Shown here: piece by piece, positions 26,159 to 33,958 of the stretch
Numbering within the stretch: position 1 is the first letter of the stretch
Layout: every line of letters starts with the position of its first letter
From: Flammeovirgaceae bacterium
Lineage (GTDB): Bacteria > Bacteroidota > Bacteroidia > Cytophagales > Cyclobacteriaceae
Assembly: GCA_013204595.1 (NCBI GenBank)
Contig: JABMNK010000082.1
Coordinates: 1 to 43,437 of the forward strand
Direction of reading: 5' to 3'
DNA length: 43,437 bases
Notes under the pieces: model-generated
What the model saw: the letters and a program-made list of their open reading frames with translations, nothing else
Database searches by the model: none
Told to the model about the DNA's origin: nothing
Position numbers and translations under genes: made by a program

Positions 26159-27046
26159 ATGAATATCCAAACTTTGACATACGAGTGGAGCACCCTTAAA
26201 TTAGGGGCTTATTATGAGTTGTTGAAACCTAGACTATCTTATTTAGTTGCTTTTTCATCTGCTTTTGGCTTTCTGCTTGGCACAGAAGGATCTGTGGATG
26301 TGATCAAGTTAATTAGTATTAGTTTGGGTGCTTTTTTGATTTCTGGATCGGCGGTTACCATCAATCAAGTTATCGAACGAAAGTTGGATGTTCTAATGAA
26401 GCGAACCTCTCAGAGGCCTCTTCCAACAGGTCGTGTATCAAGTAAAGAAGCGATAATATTTAGCCTTACTGTTTTTTTGATTGGGTTTTTAATTGTCATT
26501 TCGTACACTAATTTATTCGCAGGCCTATTATCATTAGGGTCGCTGTTAATCTATGCATTTATTTATACACCGATGAAGCGAGTAGGGCCCATCGCTGTTT
26601 TTATTGGGGCGATCCCTGGTGCGTTGCCTCCACTTATCGGATGGGTGGCTGCTACTGGAGCTATAGGTTATGAAGCTTGGATTATTTTCGGCATACAGTT
26701 TATCTGGCAGTTTCCTCATTTTTGGGCGATTGCATGGGTATCCGATGAAGACTATAGAAGAGCAGGTTTTAAATTACTACCTGGTGGTGGTAGTAAAGAT
26801 TTAAATACTGCAATTAATATCATGATTTATACCTTGTTCTTGTTGCCCTTGGGATTATTACCTACCTATTTTGGTTTGACTGGGCTAACGAGTGGCATCC
26901 TTGCAACATTTTGTGGTGTATTATTTCTATCGCAAACATTTCAGCTAATGAAGGATAACTCTCATAAATCTGCTGTGAGAATTATGTTTGGATCTTTTAT
27001 TTATTTACCGATTGTTCAAATAGCTTATTTAATTGATAAAATTTAA
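26159..27046 (+). CDS. ctaB: Protohaem IX farnesyltransferase (haem O synthase)
   Basis: Converts haem B to haem O, the precursor of haem A used by CoxA. It is a UbiA-family membrane prenyltransferase of 295 residues. The first prenyl-diphosphate-binding motif is N69-QVI-E73-RKL-D77-VLM-KRT, with TSQRPLPTGR following. The second acidic loop is SDEDYRRAGFKLLP (about 195-208). About eight hydrophobic segments are visible. Its stop overlaps the start of the next gene (TAATG). No ctaA (haem A synthase) lies in this window. Confidence 0.96.
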   Translation: MNIQTLTYEWSTLKLGAYYELLKPRLSYLVAFSSAFGFLLGTEGSVDVIKLISISLGAFLISGSAVTINQVIERKLDVLMKRTSQRPLPTGRVSSKEAIIFSLTVFLIGFLIVISYTNLFAGLLSLGSLLIYAFIYTPMKRVGPIAVFIGAIPGALPPLIGWVAATGAIGYEAWIIFGIQFIWQFPHFWAIAWVSDEDYRRAGFKLLPGGGSKDLNTAINIMIYTLFLLPLGLLPTYFGLTGLTSGILATFCGVLFLSQTFQLMKDNSHKSAVRIMFGSFIYLPIVQIAYLIDKI

Positions 27047-27630
27047 TGAGAAGTAACGCTGTCATATTGGCTAATAGAGCTATTAAAATTAAAGTATTTA
27101 ATGCTAAGAAATTTGCCCTGTGGTTGTTTTTAATCTCTGTATGTATGCTTTTCGCAGGGTTAACGAGTGCTTATCTTGTTAAGAAATCAGATGGCAATTG
27201 GTTGCAATTTGATATGCCACAAATCTTCCTTTATTCAACGATAGTCCTAATCATCAGTATTCTTTCGATGCATTGGACCTATCGAAGTGCAAAAAACAAT
27301 ACATTACTTTCCTTAAAATGGGGACTTCTTTTTACAGGATTATTGGCAATTATATTTTCATATTTACAGTTTGAGGGGTGGGGACAATTGGTCGAGACAA
27401 ATGTGTTTTTGGTCGGTAATCCGTCAGGATCATTTGTTTATGTTTTTTCAGGACTGCATCTTGTTCATTTATTAGGAGGATTAGGTTTTTTAGTGGTTGT
27501 ATTTGTTGATACCCTAAAGTTCCAAGTACACTCAAAAAATTTATTAACCATAGAAATGTGCACGACCTATTGGCATTTTCTTGGGGGACTTTGGATTTAT
27601 TTGTATTTATTTTTAGTAATAAATAATTAA
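27046..27630 (+). CDS. coxC: Cytochrome c oxidase subunit III-like protein (first copy)
   Basis: A 194-residue, five-helix member of the haem-copper oxidase subunit III family, shorter than the 248-residue copy next to it. FALWLFLISVCMLFAGLTSAY (about 23-43) is the first helix, and the ending MCTTYWHFLGGLWIYLYLFL carries the conserved WHF-x-x-x-x-W element of the family. Subunit III surrounds the catalytic core and influences proton uptake and stability. Two adjacent subunit III genes of unequal length are a common arrangement in Bacteroidota. The ATG overlaps the ctaB stop. Confidence 0.9.
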   Translation: MRSNAVILANRAIKIKVFNAKKFALWLFLISVCMLFAGLTSAYLVKKSDGNWLQFDMPQIFLYSTIVLIISILSMHWTYRSAKNNTLLSLKWGLLFTGLLAIIFSYLQFEGWGQLVETNVFLVGNPSGSFVYVFSGLHLVHLLGGLGFLVVVFVDTLKFQVHSKNLLTIEMCTTYWHFLGGLWIYLYLFLVINN

Positions 27631-27639
27631 ACGTTAATT

Positions 27640-28386
27640 ATGTCAAGTACAACAGTAGGAATCGAAGATAAAAGAGATTTATGGGCTGGGGGTGTTTCAC
27701 CTATGAAGGTCAGTTATGGGAAACTTATGATGTGGTTTTTCTTGCTCTCTGATGCGTTTACTTTTTCATCCTTATTGATCACCTATGGTCTTATTAGGTT
27801 TAGTCACCCTGCCTTTGAAGGTGCTATTGATCAGTTCGTGTTCTCGCAGGAATATTGGCCAATACCTGAAGTTGTTTTTGAGGCTGTTCCGTTTCTTCAC
27901 GGTGTTCATCTTCCGCTAATTTTTGTGGGTCTTATGACCTTTGTGCTAATTTTAAGCAGCGTCACGATGGTACTTGCTGTTGAGGCTGGTGAGCGAATGG
28001 ATCGAAAGGGTGTTGAAAAGTGGATGCTTTGGACAATACTCGGTGGTATTGCTTTTTTAAGTTGCCAAGCTTGGGAATGGAGTCATTTTATTACGGGAAC
28101 AGAAGAGGGTGGTAAGCTATTGGATGGTTCGTTTTTTTATGGCGCGAATTTGTCAATGAATCAATATGGCCCTCCTAACTTTGCTGCTTTGTTTTTCTTC
28201 ATTACTGGGTTTCATGGGTTTCATGTATTTAGTGGAGTCATGCTTAATTTTATTGTGTTTTTTCAAACAGTTACCGGTAAATTGGAACGTACAGGGCACT
28301 ATGAAATGATTGAAAAGGTTGGTTTATATTGGCACTTTGTTGATTTGGTGTGGGTATTTGTTTTTACCTTCTTTTATCTAGTTTAA
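27640..28386 (+). CDS. coxC: Cytochrome c oxidase subunit III (second copy)
   Basis: A 248-residue subunit III with about five hydrophobic segments. The N-terminus has KLMMWFFLLSDAFTFSSLLITY (about 28-49). The FFITGFHGFHVFSG region carries the conserved His residues, and the C-terminal GLYWHFVDLVWVFVFTFFYLV is the classical subunit III ending. Compared with the preceding copy it has longer connecting loops between helices. Both copies are intact, so they may form a split or doubled subunit III in one complex. Nine bases separate it from the previous gene. Confidence 0.94.
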   Translation: MSSTTVGIEDKRDLWAGGVSPMKVSYGKLMMWFFLLSDAFTFSSLLITYGLIRFSHPAFEGAIDQFVFSQEYWPIPEVVFEAVPFLHGVHLPLIFVGLMTFVLILSSVTMVLAVEAGERMDRKGVEKWMLWTILGGIAFLSCQAWEWSHFITGTEEGGKLLDGSFFYGANLSMNQYGPPNFAALFFFITGFHGFHVFSGVMLNFIVFFQTVTGKLERTGHYEMIEKVGLYWHFVDLVWVFVFTFFYLV

Positions 28387-28403
28387 ATTTTAACATATTC
28401 AGA

Positions 28404-28733
28404 ATGGAACATCAAGACGCAGAAATTGAAATAAAACCAGTAAACAAGGAAAAGATTAATCTGTTTTTAAAGGTCACGCTTTATTTATTTATTATTACGG
28501 TATTCGAGTTTGCGATTGCATTTACTGTGCCTCATGAATATAAATACGTCAGAATTCTAGTGTTTGTCGCATTGACAATTGTAAAGGCATACTATATTAT
28601 ATCTGAATTTATGCATCTCGGGCATGAAAAAGGTGCGCTTAAAATGTCAATTCTTTTACCCATGCTGTTTGTGGCATTTTTGCTTTTCATCTTGCTTTTT
28701 CAAGCAGAGGCCATCTTTCAAGCTGTTTACTAA
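28404..28733 (+). CDS. coxD: Cytochrome c oxidase subunit IV (prokaryotic type)
   Basis: A 109-residue small subunit of the COX4_pro type with three hydrophobic segments: LFLKVTLYLFIITVFEFAIAF (about 20-40), the VRILVFVALTIVKAYYI region and MSILLPMLFVAFLLFILLF. The conserved family elements are FxxHxxHE-like, seen as FMHLGHEKG (about 73-81). The start at 28404 is chosen because the open frame upstream lies inside the previous gene and encodes nothing family-like. It ends with TAA directly followed by the TTG of the next gene. Confidence 0.88.
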   Translation: MEHQDAEIEIKPVNKEKINLFLKVTLYLFIITVFEFAIAFTVPHEYKYVRILVFVALTIVKAYYIISEFMHLGHEKGALKMSILLPMLFVAFLLFILLFQAEAIFQAVY

Positions 28734-29147
28734 TTGAGACAATTTTCTAAAATTGTTATATTGTCGTTAATTCTAGGTCTGCCTGTAGCATGGTATCTTT
28801 TCTTACAAATGTTTGGGGAAAATAAGTTTGAATTAAGTGCAGTGGGTAAGATTAACGTCAATTGTCAATGTGAGGCTAGTAGTATTTATATTTTGGATAC
28901 GGGCATTATTTTCGATGAAAATTTGCAGTATAAGCGACTGCTAATTGAGGGTACTGATCAAAATATTGTTACTGATTTGAGTGAGGGGATGAAGCTGTGT
29001 TTTGATAGTTTGGGTGTCTATCCTCTCATATTGACGGGGCCAGACAATAGTATTATGGGTTATTATCAATTAACAATTGATGATGTCGACAGGGTCCTAG
29101 TAGAAGCTGATTTGTTAAAATATCTGAAAACTAATGAAAGAGAATAA
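28734..29147 (+). CDS. Shrunken SCO1-like protein without copper motif
   Basis: A 137-residue membrane-anchored protein. Residues 7-27 form a membrane anchor. The VAWYLFLQMFGENKF stretch (18-32) matches the start of Bacteroidota SCO proteins, and the C-terminus NSIMGYYQLTIDDVDRVLVE (105-124) matches the SCO ending (GRIRGYYdgt, then eVDrLi-E). Normal SCO proteins are near 200-230 residues. Here most of the thioredoxin core is missing, along with the CxxxC copper ligands; the family's conserved His position (GFxHS) reads as GVYPL. Remaining Cys are at 44, 46 and 89. The frame is intact, so it is not an obvious pseudogene. The start is TTG, directly after the subunit IV stop; no ATG is available upstream of the anchor. 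The SCO origin is an inference from the two ends and position. Confidence 0.6.
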   Translation: MRQFSKIVILSLILGLPVAWYLFLQMFGENKFELSAVGKINVNCQCEASSIYILDTGIIFDENLQYKRLLIEGTDQNIVTDLSEGMKLCFDSLGVYPLILTGPDNSIMGYYQLTIDDVDRVLVEADLLKYLKTNERE

Positions 29148-29703
29148 GGTTATATTTAGGATAATAATAGTCATTTCAATTGTCGTTCCCCTGTTGGTGG
29201 CTTTTTTACACTTTTTTCCTGGTAAAATGGATTTTGGAGTATGGGTTTATCAACTACCAAAATTAAATGCACTTCTTAACAGCCTTACATCTTTGGCGCT
29301 TATAGGTGCTTTATTAGCCATTCGAAATGATAATATCAAGTTACATAGAATGTTAATGACATTTGGTTTTACGCTTGGTGGTGTTTTTTTATTATCCTAT
29401 GTAATTTATCATTCTTCGGCGGTGACTACTGTTTTTGGAGATTTAGATGGTGACGGCATACTGTCCAGCAGTGAGATGCGTGCGATAAGCATCTCAAGAA
29501 TGGTTTATATCGCCATATTATTGTCTCATATAGCCTTGTCAATAATTGTAGTACCATTGGTTTTATTTGCACTTTTTTTTGCCCTTACCTCAGATTTCGT
29601 TAAGCACCGAAAGATTGTAAAATATACCTTCCCTATATGGTTATATGTGTCGGTCACCGGTGTAATTGTTTATTTAATGGTCAGTCCTTATTACTTAAAC
29701 TAG
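29134..29703 (+). CDS. DUF420 (CtaM/YozB-like) oxidase assembly membrane protein
   Basis: A 189-residue membrane protein with about five hydrophobic segments. The DUF420 signature is visible: LNALLNSLTSLALIGALLAIR (44-64), NIKLHRMLMTFGF (67-79), FLLSYVIYH (85-93). Members such as CtaM are needed for making active haem A oxidases in Firmicutes, which fits its place after coxD. Between the YH motif and the next helix lies DLDGDGILSSSE (103-114), an exact 12-residue EF-hand-type loop with Asp103, Asp105, Asp107, Ser111 and Glu114. Its ATG overlaps the end of the SCO-like gene by 14 nt. Family assignment is confident; the calcium-binding idea is inference. Confidence 0.85.
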   Translation: MKENKVIFRIIIVISIVVPLLVAFLHFFPGKMDFGVWVYQLPKLNALLNSLTSLALIGALLAIRNDNIKLHRMLMTFGFTLGGVFLLSYVIYHSSAVTTVFGDLDGDGILSSSEMRAISISRMVYIAILLSHIALSIIVVPLVLFALFFALTSDFVKHRKIVKYTFPIWLYVSVTGVIVYLMVSPYYLN

Positions 29704-29704
29704 T

Positions 29705-29959
29705 ATGAAAAGCATCAAGATTTTGACATCAATTGTTGCTGGATTATCGTTTTTTAATTCATACCCGCAATGCTCTATGTGCCGCACTCAGATAGTGAAT
29801 AATGTAAGTCATGGGGAAATCGATTTAGCAGGGGGGCTTAACACTGGAATCATCTATTTATTCACCGCCCCTTATCTTTTGATTGGAATTGCTTTTCTTC
29901 TATGGTATCGGTATCTTCGACTTGATGAAAAATCAGACAGCATTAAGCGCAGTTATTGA
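29705..29959 (+). CDS. Small exported CxxC membrane protein
   Basis: An 84-residue protein of unknown function. It has a signal peptide (about 1-20), then QCSMCR (22-27) with Cys23 and Cys26 near the new N-terminus, a short linker, the GLNTGIIYLFTAPYLLIGIAFL membrane segment (44-65) and a charged C-terminal tail. From memory, similar short proteins with a CxMCR motif recur near oxidase assembly genes in Bacteroidota. The CxxC pair would face the periplasm and could be a metal or redox site. It starts 2 bases after the DUF420 stop and overlaps the DUF983 gene by 35 nt, so it belongs to the same operon. Confidence 0.75.
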   Translation: MKSIKILTSIVAGLSFFNSYPQCSMCRTQIVNNVSHGEIDLAGGLNTGIIYLFTAPYLLIGIAFLLWYRYLRLDEKSDSIKRSY

Positions 29960-30311
29960 GGGTAAATGCCCCAGATGCAGGCAAGGTGATCTTTTTGTGT
30001 CCACTATTTTTAAGGTTCGATCATTTACTGAAATGCATAAATATTGTGGGTTGTGTAAATTAGAATTTGAGCGGGAACCGGGTTTTTTTTATGGCGCACT
30101 GTACATTAGTTATGTTTTTTCAGTTGCCATTTTGGCTATAGCAGCGGTTATTCTTTATTACTTTTTTGATGATCCTGATACATCGGCTTACATATTTGCT
30201 GTCGTTGCTTTGTCCTTGTTGACTTATCCTTTAAATTTTAGATTATCCAGAAGTGTTTATTTGCACTTGTTTGGAAGAGTGAAATTTGATGAGCAATATC
30301 TGATAGTTTAG
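29925..30311 (+). CDS. DUF983 zinc-ribbon membrane protein
   Basis: A 128-residue DUF983 protein. A four-Cys zinc-ribbon-like head is formed by CPRC (15-18, followed by RQGDLF) and CGLC (41-44). Conserved EREPGFFYGALYISYV (49-64) comes next, with a first membrane segment from about 58-85 and a second at about 92-112. The function is unknown; members are often found with oxidase genes. The start at 29925 is chosen because the open frame above it is inside the previous gene and the family begins near this Met. The sensor kinase follows after 24 bases. Confidence 0.87.
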   Translation: MKNQTALSAVIEGKCPRCRQGDLFVSTIFKVRSFTEMHKYCGLCKLEFEREPGFFYGALYISYVFSVAILAIAAVILYYFFDDPDTSAYIFAVVALSLLTYPLNFRLSRSVYLHLFGRVKFDEQYLIV

Positions 30312-30335
30312 TGTTGAATGGCATAAATTACCCTT

Positions 30336-33300
30336 ATGTATCGAAAATGGGTACTTGTGTTGTTCTTCTGGCTTCTTTCGGGTATGGCCTTATTGTTCAG
30401 TATTTATCAATCTGAAAATAAATATGTCATAGAAGAAAGATTGAATCTTCGTTTAGGTGAAGTGGTAAATGATCAATTTGAAAAATTGACTTGGTTATCA
30501 AATGAGACAGTAAATACGGTTGAAGGTGTTTCTACCAATATAACAAAAGATGATTATCCCCTTTTTGCAGTAATAAACAACGAAGTTGTTTATTGGAGTA
30601 GCAATGCCTATATACCAGAATATAAAAGTTTTAATTCATTAGAGGCAGTTTCTGTCTATTTAGATGCTTCGGGATATTCAATTGTTTTAAGATTAGTCAA
30701 GAAGCCATCAGCGCTTGATTCCATTGAGTATTATTCTTTTATTCCTGTTACTCGTCGATTTGAAAATGATTCTCATGACGCTATAGCTAGAGTTATCCCG
30801 GAATTATTTCCAAATTTCAATGTCAGAATATCAGAGGGTGGAGTACCCTTGAGCATTGACAATAAAGTATTATTTAGGGTTGATGCTAAGATCAAAGAAT
30901 CTAGGGAGCTCTCTGTGGCTATTTTTATTTTTCTTATTGTGATAAGTTCATTGATCACGTTGAATCTCTTTATGGATAAACTCATAAAGAAGCAACCAAA
31001 ATGGACGTTGGTCTGGGCTTTGCCTTTGCTGGCTGGCTGGTTTTATTTTTTCAGACAATTATTTAAAGAAGAAATTACGCTTCCCGTCTTTAAGGAAATT
31101 GGGAATCAAAGAGGACTTTTTCTTCTGGATATCAGTGAAGGTATTATCATCTCACTTTTGTTTTTGCTATTGATAGTTTGTAAGCTGATTCCAGCGGTTT
31201 ATAAATCTAAATTTTTCTTGGATTTTCTTTTTAGAAAAGAAAAAAAATGGATGAGTAGTGCTTACTTTTTTTTAGCCATGATGAATTCATATGGCTTCTA
31301 TAGGGGGATTGAGTTGCTTTCAGTTAAGGTAGGTATGGAAATAGATATTACTAAATCTCTTTTATTTAATCTGTCAAAAGTTGAATATTATATCACGCTC
31401 CTGATAATGGCGGCGAGTTATTTTCTAATCAATCATTTTCTATATAAGATTTTTTTAAAGTCTTTAGATATAATTAAACACCTACCATATTTGATTATAG
31501 TATTAATCGTCTATGCGGGGTTGCCTATCTCTAGTAATTTATGGGTATTGATTCCTCATTCTTTGAGTTGGTTGATCATGTATTATACAGGATGTGCTGT
31601 TCAATTAAGTAATCCTAAGTACCTGACGTTATTTTATTTCATGGTTATTGCCATGAGCACTTCTTTGATATATGCGGGTGTCATTTACAAAATTGATAGG
31701 AGTAATGAAATCAGCTCCAAAAGGGATTTTGCTTTAGATTTAATCACATCCCATGATTCCTTAGCAGTGCACCACATTAATGAGGTGATCGGTAAGGTAA
31801 AGAACAATAAGGTCATTAAATTAAGATTTCAAAATGAACAGTTGGCTACCACCAATATAAAGGAGCAAATTACCGTCCTACAAGATCCGTATCTTGATCT
31901 ATATGATTTTGAAATCCATTTATTTAATTCCAGGGGCACTCCTTATGGATTTTCAAAAGCATCCAATGAAGTGTTTTCAAAGGATCAATTGCTTCTATCT
32001 GAAAGGACAAAGTTTGAAAATATATTTCTAATAACACATATTGAAAGTGGAAGACATAAATATTATGCAGTCGTGAATTTGATGAATGGACAAGAATATT
32101 TAGGTCAATTGATACTGGAGTACACTAAAAGAAGGTTCTTCCCGCAGACGGTTTTTACGAGTTTTTTAAATTCACAGGTTCTTGCTGTCGATAATATAAA
32201 ATCATATGATTATGCCTTTTATGAATCTGGATTATTGTTGCATCGATTTGGTAATTATAACTTTCCGGATTCATTGTCTATCATTCAACCTATTCCCATT
32301 ACTTTAAATGAGCATTCTTTTAACATTAACGATCATCGTTTTTTTCAAGTAAAAACCAGTAACACCCGATGTTTGTTACTGGTTTCGCCACATTATCCAC
32401 GTAATGCCATGATCTCCAATGTGGCGTTCATGTTCATTTTGACTTTCATAGGGTTTGGTTTGGTTTTTTTAATAATGATTAACCTAAAGCCAATTGAGAA
32501 ATATAGTTTGATTAATAAAATACAATTGTATGTCGGAATTGCATTTCTGGTACCTACGCTATTGGTCAGTATGGCGATTATGAATGTGCTTAATACATCA
32601 TATCGGGCAGACATTAATCGCAGCTATCAGAACAAAGCATTGAATATTGCGGAAAACATGACGGATGAACTTGAGATTTTCTTGAACAATCAAATTAATA
32701 GAGATCAATTTAATCAGAAATTAATTGAAATGTCAAGACTAACGCAATCAGACTTGATGATATATAGCGCTACGGGCAAATGGTTGGGCGCAAATAAGTC
32801 GGCACTGTTTGATAGGAAAATTTGGTCAAAATACCTTAATAGAGAGGCTATAAATCATATTTTGGTTGGTCAAGGTCAGTTGAAAATAGTAGCGGATAGG
32901 GCGGGGGATTTTAATTTCAACACGGTCTATACAGCTATTTATGGACATGAAGCAGGACGTTTGTTAGGCGTTCTAGCTATTCCTTTTTTTGATTCAACGC
33001 GCAATAATAACCTTCAACAGATTGAAGTTTTTAATAATCTCATAGTATTTTTTACGTCAATTTTTCTTTTGACTCTGATCGTAGGTTATTATGGGATGAG
33101 AAAGATAATTTCACCGATCCAATTAATTTCAGATAGCATGCGCCATACAAATATTTTTAATCAAGGCCCATTACCCTTATCTTATCGACAAAAAGATGAA
33201 ATTGGTATGTTGGTTTTTGAATATAATGAGATGGTTTCTAAGTTAGAAAAGAGCAAAAATGAGTTGGCCTTAGTTCAGAAAGAGGCCGCTTGGAAGGAGA

Positions 33301-33932
33301 TTGCTCAGCAGGTGGCCCATGAAATTAAAAATCCATTAACGCCAATGAAGCTGAAAATTCAGCAGATGCAGCGGCATGCCAACCGATCAAGTCTTGATTA
33401 CGAAGTCCTAAACTCTTTGCTGGCACAAATAGAGAATTTGGCTTCCATTGCGGATTCATTTTCGGCCTTTGCACAGATGCCTGCCCCTAGGAATGAGGTA
33501 TTTGATTTTTCGAGATTACTGAAGCAAATATTGTCATTATTTGAAGACAATAATATGGAAATAGAAATAGATCAATCTGAGAAATTATTTGTATATGCTG
33601 ATTCTGATTTAATGCGTCAAATACTTAATAATTTAATTCTTAATGCGATTCAATCCGTGAAAAGTAATGAAATTGAGATTAAGGTTGTTTTAGTCAGGAA
33701 AGAGGATCAGCTGTTGTTGTCTATTCAAGATAATGGTCAAGGAATCGAATTGATCAATAGTGCCAATATTTTTAAACCCTATTTCAGTACAAAAATGCGT
33801 GGAAGTGGAATAGGACTTGCATTAGCTAAAAAAGGAATTGAACAAGCAAGAGGAAATATTTGGTTTGAACCGAACACTGGCCTTGGTACTACATTTTTCG
33901 TTTCTTTACCGCTAGCGAATAGCAAATTATAA
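30336..33932 (+). CDS. Large NtrY-like sensor histidine kinase
   Basis: A 1198-residue multi-pass sensor kinase. A first anchor (5-23) precedes a roughly 170-residue extracytoplasmic region. A block of about eight membrane segments follows (about 190-450), then a second extracytoplasmic domain (about 460-690), two closely spaced membrane segments (about 690-750), a third sensor-like region and a final helix (about 905-925). HAMP follows with ISPIQLISDSMRH. The phosphoacceptor is His995 in AHEIKNPLTPMKL, the N box is near 1097 (NNLILNAIQS), and DNGQGIE and GSGIGLALAKKGIE complete the ATPase. No response regulator is adjacent. It is 24 bases from DUF983, apparently the last gene of the respiratory operon. 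The ligand is unknown. Confidence 0.9.
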   Translation: MYRKWVLVLFFWLLSGMALLFSIYQSENKYVIEERLNLRLGEVVNDQFEKLTWLSNETVNTVEGVSTNITKDDYPLFAVINNEVVYWSSNAYIPEYKSFNSLEAVSVYLDASGYSIVLRLVKKPSALDSIEYYSFIPVTRRFENDSHDAIARVIPELFPNFNVRISEGGVPLSIDNKVLFRVDAKIKESRELSVAIFIFLIVISSLITLNLFMDKLIKKQPKWTLVWALPLLAGWFYFFRQLFKEEITLPVFKEIGNQRGLFLLDISEGIIISLLFLLLIVCKLIPAVYKSKFFLDFLFRKEKKWMSSAYFFLAMMNSYGFYRGIELLSVKVGMEIDITKSLLFNLSKVEYYITLLIMAASYFLINHFLYKIFLKSLDIIKHLPYLIIVLIVYAGLPISSNLWVLIPHSLSWLIMYYTGCAVQLSNPKYLTLFYFMVIAMSTSLIYAGVIYKIDRSNEISSKRDFALDLITSHDSLAVHHINEVIGKVKNNKVIKLRFQNEQLATTNIKEQITVLQDPYLDLYDFEIHLFNSRGTPYGFSKASNEVFSKDQLLLSERTKFENIFLITHIESGRHKYYAVVNLMNGQEYLGQLILEYTKRRFFPQTVFTSFLNSQVLAVDNIKSYDYAFYESGLLLHRFGNYNFPDSLSIIQPIPITLNEHSFNINDHRFFQVKTSNTRCLLLVSPHYPRNAMISNVAFMFILTFIGFGLVFLIMINLKPIEKYSLINKIQLYVGIAFLVPTLLVSMAIMNVLNTSYRADINRSYQNKALNIAENMTDELEIFLNNQINRDQFNQKLIEMSRLTQSDLMIYSATGKWLGANKSALFDRKIWSKYLNREAINHILVGQGQLKIVADRAGDFNFNTVYTAIYGHEAGRLLGVLAIPFFDSTRNNNLQQIEVFNNLIVFFTSIFLLTLIVGYYGMRKIISPIQLISDSMRHTNIFNQGPLPLSYRQKDEIGMLVFEYNEMVSKLEKSKNELALVQKEAAWKEIAQQVAHEIKNPLTPMKLKIQQMQRHANRSSLDYEVLNSLLAQIENLASIADSFSAFAQMPAPRNEVFDFSRLLKQILSLFEDNNMEIEIDQSEKLFVYADSDLMRQILNNLILNAIQSVKSNEIEIKVVLVRKEDQLLLSIQDNGQGIELINSANIFKPYFSTKMRGSGIGLALAKKGIEQARGNIWFEPNTGLGTTFFVSLPLANSKL

Positions 33933-33935
33933 TTT

Positions 33936-33958
33936 ATTCATCCTTTTAAAGGATGAAT
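33936..33958. terminator. Palindromic hairpin between convergent genes
   Basis: ATTCATCCTTT (33936-33946) and AAAGGATGAAT (33948-33958) are perfect 11-bp inverted arms around one base. The hairpin begins 4 bases after the sensor kinase stop, and the mlaF stop codon lies inside the left arm. It can form on both strands, so a bidirectional terminator is the likely role. There is no strong T run after it on either strand. Confidence 0.5.

Noticed and set aside
27046-28386. Two adjacent subunit III genes read as a frameshifted single gene.
   Set aside because: Each has its own start, full set of about five helices and a complete C-terminal WHF-type ending, so they are two intact genes rather than a broken one.
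32388-32402. TTATCCAC, resembling a DnaA box.
   Set aside because: A single near-match inside the sensor kinase gene with no cluster of boxes or AT-rich unwinding region nearby, so no sign of an origin.
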